From contig JAVBMC010000005.1 in NCBI GenBank assembly GCA_031552845.1, forward strand, positions 41,719 through 105,718: a DNA stretch of 64,000 nucleotides. The letters are read 5' to 3'. Both the position numbers and the translations under genes were made by a program. Origin of the DNA: JAVBMC01 sp031552845 (GTDB lineage Bacteria > Verrucomicrobiota > Kiritimatiellia > RFP12 > DVOR01). The notes under the pieces are model-generated. The model was not told where the DNA came from, ran no database searches, and was given only the letters and a program-made list of their open reading frames with translations. Below, in pieces: positions 25,795 to 36,233 of the stretch (positions within the stretch are counted from its first letter, which is position 1; the number at the start of each line of letters is the position of its first letter).

Positions 25795-26526
25795 TTACGG
25801 CTCCAAATACTTGAAGGTTGCATTATTTTGCGGGAAGGAAAAACTACGCTGATCATAAAGAACACCCTTCTTCAACTGAGAAGCACCTCTCAGTTTAATC
25901 ACCGCTCCGCTCTTACGAATCAACACAACACCTTTTTCAGCAAACGGTGTCTTGTATTTCGAGTTAAATGTAATCGCCGTTTCCATCATGGTACCAGCAT
26001 CCACGGAGCTGGTAGTCTCCAAGTTTGCAATAGCAACATTACGCGTAATCAAGAATGGAACTACATCGTCAATGGAATCATTGATACCAGCTGCCACCAT
26101 CCACATATTATTTGCAGACTGGAAAGCCGCTGCCGATGCAGCGGGATTGACACCGGCGCCTGAACACTTCGTAAAATCAAATCCCGGAGCGATGGCTTCG
26201 TATTGACCGCTCGCATCTTTACTTTCTGGTGTACCGCGTCCAGCCAAATATTTGAAATAATCTGTACTTGTCGAATCTGGGGTGCGAGCGCTACCATCTA
26301 CAGGATCAGCCCATGGCCAAATATCTCCCAATCCCAGCGGTTCGCGTTCAAGATTCCCCTGAACAACGGACATATAAATATCACGGCCTTTGTTGCCAAC
26401 CGCAGTCATATTAGCGTTCTGGATTGCATCTGTGACCCTTGGGAACAACGCCGCCGCCAAAATACCGATAATACCAATCACCGCGAGCAATTCAACAAGG
26501 GTAAAGCCCTTCTTACTTGTTTGCAT
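25795..26526 (-). CDS. Type II secretion/type IV pilin-like protein (pseudopilin)
   Basis: 243 aa with a class III signal: MQTSKK-G-FTLVELLAVIGIIGILAAALFP, with Gly at -1, Phe at +1 and Glu at +5 of the mature protein. The prepilin peptidase would cut after Gly 7. The remaining body is soluble, with no clear domain. Many PVC bacteria carry numerous such proteins, so it may be a secreted or surface pseudopilin rather than a core GspG/H component. ATG 26526 follows a GAAAGGCG ribosome site; the longer frame from 26718 adds an unrelated N-terminus that would destroy the signal. Confidence 0.88.
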   Translation of the reverse strand: MQTSKKGFTLVELLAVIGIIGILAAALFPRVTDAIQNANMTAVGNKGRDIYMSVVQGNLEREPLGLGDIWPWADPVDGSARTPDSTSTDYFKYLAGRGTPESKDASGQYEAIAPGFDFTKCSGAGVNPAASAAAFQSANNMWMVAAGINDSIDDVVPFLITRNVAIANLETTSSVDAGTMMETAITFNSKYKTPFAEKGVVLIRKSGAVIKLRGASQLKKGVLYDQRSFSFPQNNATFKYLEP

Positions 26527-26958
26527 AAAACGCCTTTCGTTAAATAAAGTAAATCCTAACAACGCCGTAAGTTTACTCCTTTTTGGTGGCAAAGTCAAGG
26601 AAAAGCCAGAATTATCTTTGCAAAACACGCCTAAATGATGCTCTTGGCCAAATGCGAGGCGGCATAACACCGCACATTTGGAAAGTTTCTGCGGAATAAT
26701 TGAAAATGGCTCCCGCATCAGGCCTTATAGGCGCGCGGGCTTGTAAGCCCGCAGTTATGGGGTTGCAAGCCTACAGTTGTGGGCTTATAAGCCTTCATTT
26801 GTGGGGTTCGAAGCCCACAACCACGGGCTTACAAGCCCGTGAATCGCACTCAGCCGATTGCACACCATTTAACATGACAAATCCAATATTCTTTTGAATG
26901 CTGGCACGATGCTTTGAAGCTTGTACAATATGAGGGCTATGGAAGACCGTTTTAGGCA
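26527..26958. other. Intergenic region with palindromes
   Basis: Gap between the pseudopilin start and the HNH nuclease stop. Besides the five-unit array (separate entry) there is an imperfect dyad based on CCAAATG...CATTTGG around 26649-26685. No reading frame here looks coding. Confidence 0.6.
26737..26838. repeat. Five-unit array of short palindromes
   Basis: Five units start at 26737, 26760, 26781, 26804 and 26825, spaced alternately 23 and 21 nt. Each has the core GGG-C/T-TT-NN-AAGCC-C/T (for example GGGCTTGTAAGCCC and GGGCTTACAAGCCC). Spacers between units are only about 8-9 nt and partly similar (CAGTTATG, ACAGTTGTG). It lies in the 430-nt gap between the pseudopilin and HNH genes and is AT/GC mixed. 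This looks like a REP-type tandem palindrome array, not CRISPR. Confidence 0.85.
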
Positions 26959-27291
26959 TCAATCCATCAAATCGTCCGGATCAAGCGGCTGTAAGGAGCC
27001 TTGCTCTTCCAGTTCGGCTAAGATCTGCTCGGCAGGCGTTTTTGCATGTTTGCGCTGGTTGCAGGCCTCGCAGGCAGGCACGACGTTGCCTTTCGTACTG
27101 CTGCCGCCACGCACCACCGGCACGACGTGATCCATCGTCAAATTTTCAGTGCCAACCTTCTTGCCGCAGTAGTGACAGATACCGGGCGCACATTGTTCGC
27201 GCCACCAATCGCTCTTACGCAAATCCCGCGCTTTGGCTCGTTCACGCGCTACATGCGCATCATCGCGATTGATATCGACCCAATCGTCCAT
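26959..27291 (-). CDS. HNH endonuclease
   Basis: 110 aa. The HNH core is CHYCGKKV (about residues 39-46), TMDHVVPVVRGGSS (about 52-65) and NVVPACEACNQRKHAKTP (about 69-86), with two CXXC zinc-knuckle pairs. An acidic tail (DPDDLMD) follows. It is a typical small stand-alone HNH protein. It lies 2 nt after the acyltransferase gene and ends the ychJ-HAD-TPR-LpxL run, so it is co-transcribed with envelope genes; this position gives no clear clue to its role. Confidence 0.88.
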   Translation of the reverse strand: MDDWVDINRDDAHVARERAKARDLRKSDWWREQCAPGICHYCGKKVGTENLTMDHVVPVVRGGSSTKGNVVPACEACNQRKHAKTPAEQILAELEEQGSLQPLDPDDLMD

Positions 27292-27293
27292 AT

Positions 27294-28175
27294 TTATTTC
27301 CAGCGGTTATGCATCCAGAGGTATTGCTCCGGCCAACGCCGGATCGCCGCTTCCAGATGGACAACCAGCTCTTGAGTTAGGTTTTTGATATCCTCATCCC
27401 AGCTGCCCGTCCGTTCGCAAACGATCGGATCGCTCGAATACATACGATATTTAAACAGCCCTTCGCGCACAAACGTGCCAAACACAATCGGATGTCCGCT
27501 TTTCAATGCAATCCGTGCGGGCGATGTAAATACCGAGACCGGACGTCCAAAGAACGACAACACCAACCCTGATTTGCCGGAGGCCCGTTGATCCATCACG
27601 ATTGTCAACGCCGACTTCTCCGCCTCCCACTGCCGCATCGCCTTTGGCGTGAACCCATTCTTCTTTGAAATCACCGTGCAGCGTCCGCGGAAATGCGAAC
27701 GGCTGACAAAATCCGCTACATACGGATTCTTCATCACCTGCACCACCGCCAACATCGGACGGAACGAAGAGATCACCGGCACAGCAATCTCCCACACGCC
27801 CAAATGCCCCGTCGTAATCATCATCGGCTCCTCGCACGCCGCCATAAATGCGAACTGCTGATCCGACATTTCGACAGTCACATGCTCGCGCCAATTATCG
27901 GCAATCTTGTCACCTGCGCGAATCGTCTCCAAAATATGGCCGATAAAGTGCCCGATCGAATACACCGCAATCCGCTCTGCCTCCTGAGGGTCTTCTGTTA
28001 TCTTCGCCAGCAGAACATTTTTGATCGCAACCCGTTTGCGGGAAGGCACGATTACAGATCCCCAACGCCCCAGCAACAAACCAAAATCATACGCCTTTGA
28101 CGCCGGAATCACTTTCAGCAGCAGCCAAAGCACGCGAAAGAAAAAGTACTCAACCAGATGACGTATCCGAGTCAT
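27294..28175 (-). CDS. LpxL/HtrB-type lipid A acyltransferase
   Basis: 293-aa late acyltransferase of lipid A biosynthesis. There is one N-terminal membrane segment (about 9-24) and the catalytic HX4E motif HLGVWE (His 124 to Glu 129). MDQRASG...LSFFGRPVSVF (about 198-215) is the second conserved block. The C-terminus ends HNRWK, typical of LpxL/LpxM. It would add a secondary acyl chain to lipid A at the inner membrane. It confirms an LPS-type envelope. Start ATG 28175, 6 nt after the TPR protein stop, so co-expressed. Confidence 0.92.
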   Translation of the reverse strand: MTRIRHLVEYFFFRVLWLLLKVIPASKAYDFGLLLGRWGSVIVPSRKRVAIKNVLLAKITEDPQEAERIAVYSIGHFIGHILETIRAGDKIADNWREHVTVEMSDQQFAFMAACEEPMMITTGHLGVWEIAVPVISSFRPMLAVVQVMKNPYVADFVSRSHFRGRCTVISKKNGFTPKAMRQWEAEKSALTIVMDQRASGKSGLVLSFFGRPVSVFTSPARIALKSGHPIVFGTFVREGLFKYRMYSSDPIVCERTGSWDEDIKNLTQELVVHLEAAIRRWPEQYLWMHNRWK

Positions 28176-28181
28176 ACTCCC

Positions 28182-31100
28182 CTACTCCAATTCCCGCATC
28201 ACACTATCTATCTCTTCACGAATCGGCCGCGGTTCGCGGTCCCTTCGGGGCAGCATCGGAACAACCAGTTTCGCAGCTCCTTCCCTATCACCCAGACGGA
28301 TCAGAATGTGCGCCAAAGTCAGTTGAAACAGCGGCTCTTGAGGTGACATTTGAATTGCACGTTCAGCCGCCTGCTGAGCCTCCTTCAGCTTGCCCTTGCG
28401 CATCAATGCCCGCGCCAAGATCGCCCATCCGCGGTCACTCTTTTCATCCAACCGCAACGCCAATACAATCTGCTTCTCTGCGGCCTCCCAGTTGCTCTCG
28501 TCATAAAACAATTCGGCCAGCTCAATGTGAGCCAACACCGTAGGCCGCTCGGCTAAACTCCGATGCAACAAGATCTTTGCGAGATCCAACTTACCGCGCA
28601 TTCGATAAATATGCCCAAGCAAGAAATTACCCATCGACGAATACGGATCTGCCCGCAGTGCCGCTTCTGCATCCGCCTCCGACTGCACCATATTCTGAAG
28701 GCGGTAATCAATCTGCAAAATACGATCGCGCAAAGCGGTATCCTCGGGCATCAACGCCAGCGCCTGCATATACAAGGCACGCGCCGCTTCATACTCCGGC
28801 GGATTCTTACTATACAACACATGCCCCTGCACCCGATACACCAGCGGATGGCCGCTACGCTCCGTCAACGTCCACATTGCTTTCACGATGCTCGCCTCTA
28901 CCTCCGGCGCCAGCCCCAATTCAAACAACACCTGCGCCATCAGAGCCAACACCTGCAGCTCCTCCGTCTTCGCATCCAACACCTGCAGCAGCTTCGGACG
29001 TTTCCGCAACGACGCAATTACCGCCAGCTCCTGATCCGCCACAAACGCTTTTTTCAACCGCTCGCGCGCATCCTGCGGACGCCCAGCCTTCAAATCAATC
29101 AACGCCAACACGCCCGTAAAGTTCTCATCTTTGAACCCCTGCTTGCGGATTTCATCCAAACACCGCTGTGCCTCAAACGTCTTGCCCTGCCCCGCCAGCG
29201 CCACCGCCAAACACAACAGCGCCTTCGGGCTGCGTTCTAAAAACTCCGACAGCAATTCCCGCGCCAAAGCCTCCGCCCCGGCATAGTTCTCCATGCTCAA
29301 ACACTCAGCCGCCCGCTTCAACAAATCCGCCTGAACAGCCTGCACCACCTCCTCCAAACGCGGCGCCGCCAGCCCGCTCTGAAACGCCAGCCAAACACCC
29401 GTATCCGCCACCTGTCCATACAACGAATCAAAAGCGCGCCGCTCTCCCCCCGCATGCTCGACAGCCGCCTTTGCCTGCGCACCCAACACCGCCGCATCCG
29501 GCAAATCACTTCCTTCACGCAATCCAACCGCATACAAATTCAAAGCCGCCGCCGCATTCCCCGCATCCAACTCCAGCGCTTTACGAAAACCCTTGATTGC
29601 CGGTTCCACCATCTTCTGCCGCACGCACAGTACCGCCGCATCATTCGCCACGCGCCCCATCGCCGTCTGCAACTTACCCTGTAATGCAGTCAAATACGCC
29701 GACCCATCCGTCGATGCCTCCTCCAACGCCGTCATCACCTCCTGCGTCATACGCTCCGACAGCGCAATGCTTTCCACCAACGCCACCTGATTCGACGGCG
29801 CTACCGCCTCAAACAACCCCCGCGGATAAGCCCACATCCCTGTCCGTTCCAACAGTGCACACGGCGAAAACGCAGCAATCTTCCCCGCCGCCGCAGGCTC
29901 ATTCATCAGCCAATCGTTCACGAAGTAACACGGGCTCACCCCCAAGCTCACCGCATAAATATCCTCCACAGAAGGCAGCAACTTCGCCACCGCCGCCCGA
30001 CGCCTCGCAAAACTCAACTCTGAAACTCCCGCCGCCGGCATAAATCGAATCGCCTTCCCCTGCCGCTGCGCCAGACAATACAAATTGTGTCGCAACGGCG
30101 TCGCGCCATAGACAACACTCTCATCCGCCATCTGCCGCAAACAGACCGCCGCCGCCGTATCCGCAAACTGCCCCGCCCGCCCATTCGCCGCCGGAAACCG
30201 CCACACAATACTCACCCCTGCCATCACCACCACTGCCAACGCCAGCACGCCGCCCAGTTTGGCCAAACTCTTATGATCCGTCTGCCCCTCATAATCCGGC
30301 TCATCAAACGTCCGATAGCTGATCGGGTCCCGCAGCAACAGCCACGACGCCACCAAAATACCAATCACCGTCGCTGGCACAGCCGAATCCAACATCGACG
30401 TCGCATCCACCCCCACAGACGCCCCAGTCAACCGCATCCGATAACCGGCCGAGCAGGCCAAATTAAACAACGACGGCACTGCCGACGTCAGCAACGCCAG
30501 CTGAAACAAAAAGCTCCACCAATTCCGCGCACGGAAAAACGAGAACGAGAAAATCAACACCAGCGACGCCGGCAGAATTGTCTGCAGCAACATCGCCAGC
30601 CAATACCCCCGCGGAATCCACCACTCCACTTCCGACAGCCACTGCCCCAACAATAGCCTCGGCAACGCCTGCACCGGCCACTGCGGCATGCACGCATTCA
30701 TTACCAACAGCCCCGCCAGCGCACACACCACCCCGCTGATAGCCGCCCCCAAAATATATCGGAACCGCGGATGCTCATCATCATTCTGCCGCGCCTGAAA
30801 AACGATCCGTCCCAAGAAAAACAAGGCCAACGGCGACACCACCACAAACCATGCCGACTCCAAACACGTCAGCCCACACAGAAAAACCGCCGCCATCACA
30901 TCGCGCCGATTCAACACCTCAATCGCGCTCAGCGTGTAATTCAAAATCAACAATACCAACACCGCATCAAACGGCTCCACATGCAGCCGCGTCGCCATCG
31001 ACCACATCGGAATCGCCGTCGCAAACACAAACGCCGCCGTGGCCGCTCCCACCACAGCCGCCACCACCGAACTCTGATTATGCCGGATCACCCCCGCATT

Positions 31101-31493
31101 CTCATTCGGCACATAGTCTCCCGACTCCTCATCAAAAATCACATCATTGACCACATCCTCGCGCGAACACATCAGCAGCCACTGCACCATGAAAAAATAA
31201 AACAGCCCCGCCGCCAACGTCGAACACACCGCGCTGAACAAATTCAACGCCAGCGGATACGATGCCGGGAACAACTTCCAAATCCCCCACGCACACGCAT
31301 AAAAAAGAGAATGCTTCGGCATCGTGTCAAAACCATCGAAGCCCGACAACGCGCTCACCGTCCGTGCCGACTCCCCCGGGAACACCCCCAAGCACAACGT
31401 CGCACAATAAACAGCAAAAGCCGCGGCCATCAATCCGGCCATCACGCCGAACACCAACCGCGGCCTCACCCGCCAAGCAATGCAATTAACCAT
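28182..31493 (-). CDS. Large membrane protein with C-terminal TPR repeats (DUF2723-like)
   Basis: 1103 aa. The first ~410 residues contain about ten membrane segments. The opening FPGESARTVSALSGFDGF and a following lumenal loop resemble DUF2723/O-mannosyltransferase-like proteins, but without clear catalytic residues that I can assign. From about residue 590 on there are many tetratricopeptide units (for example AAAALNLYAVGLREG, LFELGLAPEVEASIVKAM, GNFLLGHIYRMRGKLDLAKILLHRSL, FQLTLAHILIRLGDREGAAKLV). It is probably an inner-membrane protein with a large periplasmic scaffold. Its position next to an LpxL-like gene suggests envelope glycolipid work, which is only inferred. Confidence 0.8.
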   Translation of the reverse strand: MVNCIAWRVRPRLVFGVMAGLMAAAFAVYCATLCLGVFPGESARTVSALSGFDGFDTMPKHSLFYACAWGIWKLFPASYPLALNLFSAVCSTLAAGLFYFFMVQWLLMCSREDVVNDVIFDEESGDYVPNENAGVIRHNQSSVVAAVVGAATAAFVFATAIPMWSMATRLHVEPFDAVLVLLILNYTLSAIEVLNRRDVMAAVFLCGLTCLESAWFVVVSPLALFFLGRIVFQARQNDDEHPRFRYILGAAISGVVCALAGLLVMNACMPQWPVQALPRLLLGQWLSEVEWWIPRGYWLAMLLQTILPASLVLIFSFSFFRARNWWSFLFQLALLTSAVPSLFNLACSAGYRMRLTGASVGVDATSMLDSAVPATVIGILVASWLLLRDPISYRTFDEPDYEGQTDHKSLAKLGGVLALAVVVMAGVSIVWRFPAANGRAGQFADTAAAVCLRQMADESVVYGATPLRHNLYCLAQRQGKAIRFMPAAGVSELSFARRRAAVAKLLPSVEDIYAVSLGVSPCYFVNDWLMNEPAAAGKIAAFSPCALLERTGMWAYPRGLFEAVAPSNQVALVESIALSERMTQEVMTALEEASTDGSAYLTALQGKLQTAMGRVANDAAVLCVRQKMVEPAIKGFRKALELDAGNAAAALNLYAVGLREGSDLPDAAVLGAQAKAAVEHAGGERRAFDSLYGQVADTGVWLAFQSGLAAPRLEEVVQAVQADLLKRAAECLSMENYAGAEALARELLSEFLERSPKALLCLAVALAGQGKTFEAQRCLDEIRKQGFKDENFTGVLALIDLKAGRPQDARERLKKAFVADQELAVIASLRKRPKLLQVLDAKTEELQVLALMAQVLFELGLAPEVEASIVKAMWTLTERSGHPLVYRVQGHVLYSKNPPEYEAARALYMQALALMPEDTALRDRILQIDYRLQNMVQSEADAEAALRADPYSSMGNFLLGHIYRMRGKLDLAKILLHRSLAERPTVLAHIELAELFYDESNWEAAEKQIVLALRLDEKSDRGWAILARALMRKGKLKEAQQAAERAIQMSPQEPLFQLTLAHILIRLGDREGAAKLVVPMLPRRDREPRPIREEIDSVMRELE

Positions 31494-31502
31494 TTGCCAA
31501 AC

Positions 31503-32168
31503 CTATTTTACAGATTGTTTCAGCAGTGCCTCGTCCGAATACTCCGCCAAACTCCGCACCACCCAATGCGCCTGCGCCACCGCCTCCTCCGCCGCCGGAT
31601 ACCGCGCCAGCCCCACACATAACATCCCCGCTGCGCGCGCCGCCGCGACTCCCGCCGGCGAATCCTCAAACACCACGCACGCTCCCGGCTCCACGCCCAA
31701 CAGCTCCGCCGCCTTCAAAAACCCATCCGGCGCCGGCTTCCCGCGCGCATAATCCTCCGCGCCCAACACAAACCTCACCAACCCATCGGCGTTGATCAAC
31801 TTCACGCCCTCCTCCACATCATCATGCGGCGAACCCGACACCACCGCCACCGGCTTCTCCCGCGCCAGCCGCCGCAACAACGCCGCCGACGCCTCAATCA
31901 CGATGCTCTCCGACTCCGCCAGCCGATTAAAATGCTCCCGCGCCCGCAAAGCGCTCTCCTCGATCGGCCGCTTCACCAAACCCGGCGCCATCTCCATCAT
32001 CTCCACATAAATATCGCGCCACGACCGCCCGAAGACGATCTTCAACATCTCCTCCTTCGTGCAAGAACCCCCATTCTCACACACCAGCGCCGCCATCGCC
32101 TGCGCCCACAACGGTTCCGTATCCAAGAACGTGCCGTCCATGTCGAACAAATACGCCTGAATCTCCAT
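31503..32168 (-). CDS. HAD-superfamily phosphatase, beta-phosphoglucomutase-like
   Basis: 221 aa. HAD motifs are all present: LFDMDGTFLDTEPLW (nucleophile Asp 8, DxDGT), VVSGSPHDD (about 112-120), GKPAPDGFLKAAELL (Lys about 148) and VVFEDSPAGVAAA (acid pair about 169-170). The alpha-helical cap after motif I matches the PGMB/CbbY subgroup of sugar phosphatases and mutases. The ATG overlaps the upstream stop as TAATG, a translational coupling with the ychJ-like gene. The substrate cannot be determined. Confidence 0.92.
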   Translation of the reverse strand: MEIQAYLFDMDGTFLDTEPLWAQAMAALVCENGGSCTKEEMLKIVFGRSWRDIYVEMMEMAPGLVKRPIEESALRAREHFNRLAESESIVIEASAALLRRLAREKPVAVVSGSPHDDVEEGVKLINADGLVRFVLGAEDYARGKPAPDGFLKAAELLGVEPGACVVFEDSPAGVAAARAAGMLCVGLARYPAAEEAVAQAHWVVRSLAEYSDEALLKQSVK

Positions 32169-32677
32169 TACGCTTTCCCGCAGCACTTCTTAAACTTCTT
32201 GCCGCTCCCGCAAGGACACACATCATTCCGCCCCACCTTCGGCTCCTCGCGGCGGATCGGCTCCGGTGCCAAAATCTTACCATCCTCAAACACCCACTGC
32301 CCCTCGCTCCCACGCGTAAACTCCGCAATCTCGTGATGGTTGAACATCGTCCCCTTCACCCGATAATGCGCCACAAACTCCAACACCCCCGAATCATCGC
32401 GCTCGCCGCCCTTCTCCACATTCACGACCTCCAACCCCGTCCACTCCGACGACTCCGCCCACTTCTTCGTGTTATCCGCGTCGAACTCCTTTTGGACAGC
32501 CTTGCTCGACGTCCGATACAAATAATCCACATCCGCACACGCATACGCCGAATACCGCGACCGCATCAACGCCTCCGCCGTCTTCGGCAGCTTCGACCCA
32601 TCCAAAAACGGACCGCAGCACGCGCCAAACTTCTTCTCACTCCCGCACGGACACAACTCATTCTTATCTCTGCTCAT
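32168..32677 (-). CDS. YchJ-family SEC-C protein
   Basis: 169 aa. Two SEC-C zinc-binding motifs lie at the ends: [15 protein letters not shown] near the N-terminus and [16 protein letters not shown] at the extreme C-terminus. The middle is the YchJ-type domain ([35 protein letters not shown]). The family is widespread but of unclear role; SEC-C motifs bind zinc and often contact the Sec pathway. ATG 32677 ([12 protein letters not shown]) is preferred to an earlier ATG four codons upstream. It starts the run ending at the HNH gene, after a repeat-filled gap behind valS. Confidence 0.9.
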   Translation of the reverse strand: MSRDKNELCPCGSEKKFGACCGPFLDGSKLPKTAEALMRSRYSAYACADVDYLYRTSSKAVQKEFDADNTKKWAESSEWTGLEVVNVEKGGERDDSGVLEFVAHYRVKGTMFNHHEIAEFTRGSEGQWVFEDGKILAPEPIRREEPKVGRNDVCPCGSGKKFKKCCGKA

Positions 32678-32689
32678 CGAACACTCCAA

Positions 32690-32846
32690 ATTACGACTCT
32701 CAACCTATTACTTCTTAATACTCAATTCAACAACCATTCACAAAATCCACTTATCGCTCTCCTCCCCTCTACCTCTGGGAGAGGGGTCGGGGGTGAGGGG
32801 CGTGCACTGCACGCTACTTATTACCTATTACTTATTACTTCTTCCC
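32690..32846 (+). repeat. Intergenic repeat with heptamer tract
   Basis: Between valS and ychJ. It contains GAGGGGCGTGCACTGCACGC (a palindrome core) followed by ACTTATT/ACCTATT heptamers (about 32813-32846). The same joined arrangement recurs near 40630-40670. This belongs to the repeat family described for 35526-36233. Confidence 0.75.
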
Positions 32847-35525
32847 TCATCCCAACACCGACAACAACTTCTCCAGCCGCGCCAACGCCTCCGACAGCTC
32901 CGCCTGCGACGCCCTCTGCTGCTCAATCACCTTCGCCGGCGCCTTCGCAACAAAACCCTCATTCCCCAGCTTCGCCGCGATCGTCGCCAAAAAACCCTTC
33001 GTCTTCGCGATCTCGCCCTCAAGACGCTTCCGCTCCGCCGCCATATCAATCAACCCCTCCAACGGCAGAAAGATCGACCCCAGCTTACACACCGTACACG
33101 GCATCGCCTGCTCCGGCGCAGTGCTCACAATCGAGACCGACTCCGACCGCAGCTGCCCCTGCAAACCCTCCAAATCCGCCAACAGCCGCTCCGGCTCCGG
33201 CGTCACCACAATATAATCGATAAACTTCGACGGCGCAATTCCATACTCCGAGCGCAACGCACGTCCGGCAGAAATCAACTCACGCTTCGCCTCCACAAAC
33301 TCCCGCAGCTCCGCCGACACGCCCCACGCCTTGCACGCCGCCTCATCCAACGCCTTCGGCCACGGCGCCTTCATGATCGACTCGCCCTCTGCGGCAAATC
33401 CCATCTCATGCCACAGCTCCTCCGACAGGAACGGCATATACGGATGCAGCAGCCTCAACGCACGCCCAAACACACTCGCCAGAATCGACAACGTCTGCTT
33501 GCGCCGTGCGTCATCCTCGCCATACAAATCCCGCTTCGCATACTCCACATACCAATCGCAGAAATGCGTCCAGAACAGCTCATACAACAACAGCGCACCA
33601 TCCTGCAGCCGATACTCCTCCAAAAACGCCGTCATCTTCGCCGCGCCATCCGACGCCACCGCCAGCATATGCCGATCATCATCCCGCAGCAGTGCCGCAT
33701 CCAGTACAAGACCCTCATCACGGCCCAACGCCCGCCAATCCAGATCCGGACACTTCTCCGCATGCAGCTTCATAAATCGCGCCGCGTTCCAAATCTTCGT
33801 CGCAAAGTTCCGCCCGATCTCAAACTTATCCACGTTCACATACACATCCATCCCCGTGGACGTAATCAACATCAAGCTGAACCGCAGCGAATCCGCACTA
33901 TACTTCTCAATAATCTCCAACGGGTCGATCGAGTTCCCCAAGCTCTTGCTCATCTTCCGCCCCTGGGCATCTCGCACCATCCCCGTAAAATACACATTCC
34001 GGAACGGCACCTCGCCCATGAACTTACAACCCGCCATAATCATCCGCGCCACCCAGAAGAAAATAATATCAGGCGCCGTCACCAAGTCCGATGTCGGATA
34101 ATAAAATTTCAAATCCGCCGACTCCTTCTCCGGCCACCCCAACGTCGAAAACGGCCACAACCACGACGAAAACCACGTATCCAACACATCCGGATCCTGC
34201 GTGATATGATCCGACGGCATCCCGCACTTCGGACACCCCCCCGGCCCATCTGCCGACGCCCACTCATGCTTGCAAATCCCGCACGTATACACCGGAATCC
34301 GATGCCCCCACCAAATCTGCCGCGAAATGCACCAATCCCGAATATTCTCCAACCAATTAAAATACGTATGCGCATGCCGTGCCGGCGTAAACACGATCTT
34401 CCCGCTCCGCACCGCCTCCAACGCCGGCTCCGCCAACGGCTTCATCCGCACAAACCACTGCTTCGACAGCCGCGACTCCACCACCGAATCACACCGATAA
34501 CAATGCCCCACCGAATTCGAATACGGCTCAACCCTCACCAAAAAGCCCCCCGCCTCCAAATCCGCCACAATCCGCTTCCGGCACTCAAACCGATCCAATC
34601 CCTCGTATGCACCCGCCGCCTCATTCATCGAGCCATCGCCATGCATCACATTCACCATCGGCAGATTATGCCGCTGCGCCACCTGAAAATCATTCGCATC
34701 ATGCGCCGGAGTAATCTTCACCACCCCCGTCCCAAACTCCCTGTCCACATACTCATCCGCCACCACCGGCAGCTCACGGTTGCACAACGGCAGCAAAACC
34801 ATTTTACCATGCAACGCCGCATACCGCTCATCCTTCGGATTCACCGCCACAGCAGTATCCCCCAACAACGTCTCAGGCCGCGTCGTCGCCACCACCACCT
34901 CGCCGCCGCCCACCACCGGATACCGCACATGCCACAAAAACCCATCCTGCGCCTGATGCTCACTCTCATCATCCGCCAACGCCGTCCCGCACCGCGGACA
35001 CCAATTCACGATATAATTGCCACGGTAGACCAAGTCCTCCTTATACATCCGGCAAAACACCTCCGCCACCGCCTTCGACAGCCCCTCATCCATTGTAAAC
35101 CGCTCACGCTGCCAGTCACAGCTCGCCCCCAACATCCGCAGCTGCCTAACAATCGTCCCCCCATACTCCCGCTGCCACGCCCACACACGCTCGATGAATT
35201 TTTCGCGCCCCAAATCCTGCCGCCGCAGCCCCTCCTTACGCAACGCCTTCTCCACCACATTCTGCGTCGCGATGCCCGCATGATCCGTCCCCGGCATCCA
35301 CAACACATTCCGCCCCTGCATCCGCCGCCAACGCACCAAGACATCCTGCACCGTATTATTCAAAGCATGCCCCATATGCAACACGCCCGTCACATTCGGC
35401 GGCGGAATCACCACACAATACGGCTCGCCCCCCTCCTCCGGCACCGAATGAAACAGCCCCCCAGACTCCCACGCCGCATACCACCTCTGCTCCACCGCCT
35501 TCGCATCATACACCTTATCCATCAA
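32847..35525 (-). CDS. valS: Valyl-tRNA synthetase
   Basis: 892-aa class I synthetase. The HIGH-type motif is [15 protein letters not shown] (HMGH 50-53); the KMSKS motif [13 protein letters not shown] lies near residue 525. CP1 editing-domain and zinc-like [13 protein letters not shown]...CPKCG motifs are present. The C-terminal coiled-coil arm (about 825-892) is typical of ValS. Length fits the family. ATG 35525 is close after a gene-free region; the gene strand is G-rich while the opposite strand yields a 1000-codon Arg/His-rich shadow frame that is not real. Confidence 0.97.
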   Translation of the reverse strand: MMDKVYDAKAVEQRWYAAWESGGLFHSVPEEGGEPYCVVIPPPNVTGVLHMGHALNNTVQDVLVRWRRMQGRNVLWMPGTDHAGIATQNVVEKALRKEGLRRQDLGREKFIERVWAWQREYGGTIVRQLRMLGASCDWQRERFTMDEGLSKAVAEVFCRMYKEDLVYRGNYIVNWCPRCGTALADDESEHQAQDGFLWHVRYPVVGGGEVVVATTRPETLLGDTAVAVNPKDERYAALHGKMVLLPLCNRELPVVADEYVDREFGTGVVKITPAHDANDFQVAQRHNLPMVNVMHGDGSMNEAAGAYEGLDRFECRKRIVADLEAGGFLVRVEPYSNSVGHCYRCDSVVESRLSKQWFVRMKPLAEPALEAVRSGKIVFTPARHAHTYFNWLENIRDWCISRQIWWGHRIPVYTCGICKHEWASADGPGGCPKCGMPSDHITQDPDVLDTWFSSWLWPFSTLGWPEKESADLKFYYPTSDLVTAPDIIFFWVARMIMAGCKFMGEVPFRNVYFTGMVRDAQGRKMSKSLGNSIDPLEIIEKYSADSLRFSLMLITSTGMDVYVNVDKFEIGRNFATKIWNAARFMKLHAEKCPDLDWRALGRDEGLVLDAALLRDDDRHMLAVASDGAAKMTAFLEEYRLQDGALLLYELFWTHFCDWYVEYAKRDLYGEDDARRKQTLSILASVFGRALRLLHPYMPFLSEELWHEMGFAAEGESIMKAPWPKALDEAACKAWGVSAELREFVEAKRELISAGRALRSEYGIAPSKFIDYIVVTPEPERLLADLEGLQGQLRSESVSIVSTAPEQAMPCTVCKLGSIFLPLEGLIDMAAERKRLEGEIAKTKGFLATIAAKLGNEGFVAKAPAKVIEQQRASQAELSEALARLEKLLSVLG

Positions 35526-36233
35526 AAACCACCCAATCTTATAAAACCGCTAAAACAAACAAAAAACCACTCACCACTTCCATCCGCCTTTATATACTCA
35601 ACCCATCCACTCTCACTTATTACTTCTCTCTCCGCGCCTCCGCGACTCCGCGTGAACATCTCATCTCTCCACTCTCTCGCGTCAGCTCTCAACCTATTAC
35701 TTCTTACCTATTACTTATTTACTTCTCTTCTTTCCCCGCTTTGCCACGCCACCCCAAACCCGTGCCCGCAACAAACCCAAATACAACCCCAATAATAACC
35801 AAAAAAACACTAATATTCAAGAAAATAACCCCACTCTCCCCCCGCTGGGAGCGCCGGCGTCCACGCCGGCATTCTCACTTCTTACCTATCACCTATTACT
35901 TACCACTTCTCTCAAGGTAGGGCGATGCTCGCCGAGCGCGCCGCATGTGGTAATGGTTCTCTATGTTATTAAAGGTGCCTGTGGTACTTTCGCCGAGCGC
36001 GCCGCACCACGTAGCCCCACTAAATATTTCTCTCCCCTGGGAGCGCCGGCGTCCTCGCCGGCATTCTCACCTATTACCTCTTACCTCTCCCCCGCGTCAG
36101 CTCTTCACTTATTACCTACCACCTATTACTTACTACTTCGTCTCTCGCGTCAGCCCCACACTCTATCTTCTCTTCTCCGCGACTCCGCGCCCCCGCGTGA
36201 ACATCCTCATCCACCCCCACCGCGTCAGCCCTA
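35526..36233. repeat. Mosaic of intergenic repeats
   Basis: About 700 nt without a gene, made of several repeated pieces. A GGGAGCGCCGGCGTCC-N-CGCCGGC palindrome plus ATTCTCAC occurs at about 35848-35879 and 36039-36070. GCCGAGCGCGCCGCA occurs near 35930 and 35993. CGCGTCAGC occurs several times, and there are tracts of ACCTATT/ACTTATT heptamers. CTCCGCG-type tracts (CTCCGCGACTCCGCG) at about 35632-35652 and 36170-36200 resemble those at 40535-40560. The pieces sit in different orders, suggesting repeated transfer or insertion of small mobile repeats. Confidence 0.8.

Noticed and set aside
26527..26718. N-terminal extension of the pseudopilin
   Set aside because: It would bury the prepilin signal; ATG 26526 fits the cleavage site.
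26737..26838. CRISPR array
   Set aside because: Units are 21-23 nt apart with only 8-9 nt between palindromes; no unique spacers and no cas genes.
30771..31622. 283-codon frame on the + strand
   Set aside because: Shadow of the TPR membrane gene on the opposite strand, low-complexity Arg/His-rich.
32793..35795. 1000-codon open frame on the + strand
   Set aside because: It lies opposite valS and is Arg/His/Pro-rich, an artefact of the G-rich coding strand of valS; no domain is seen.
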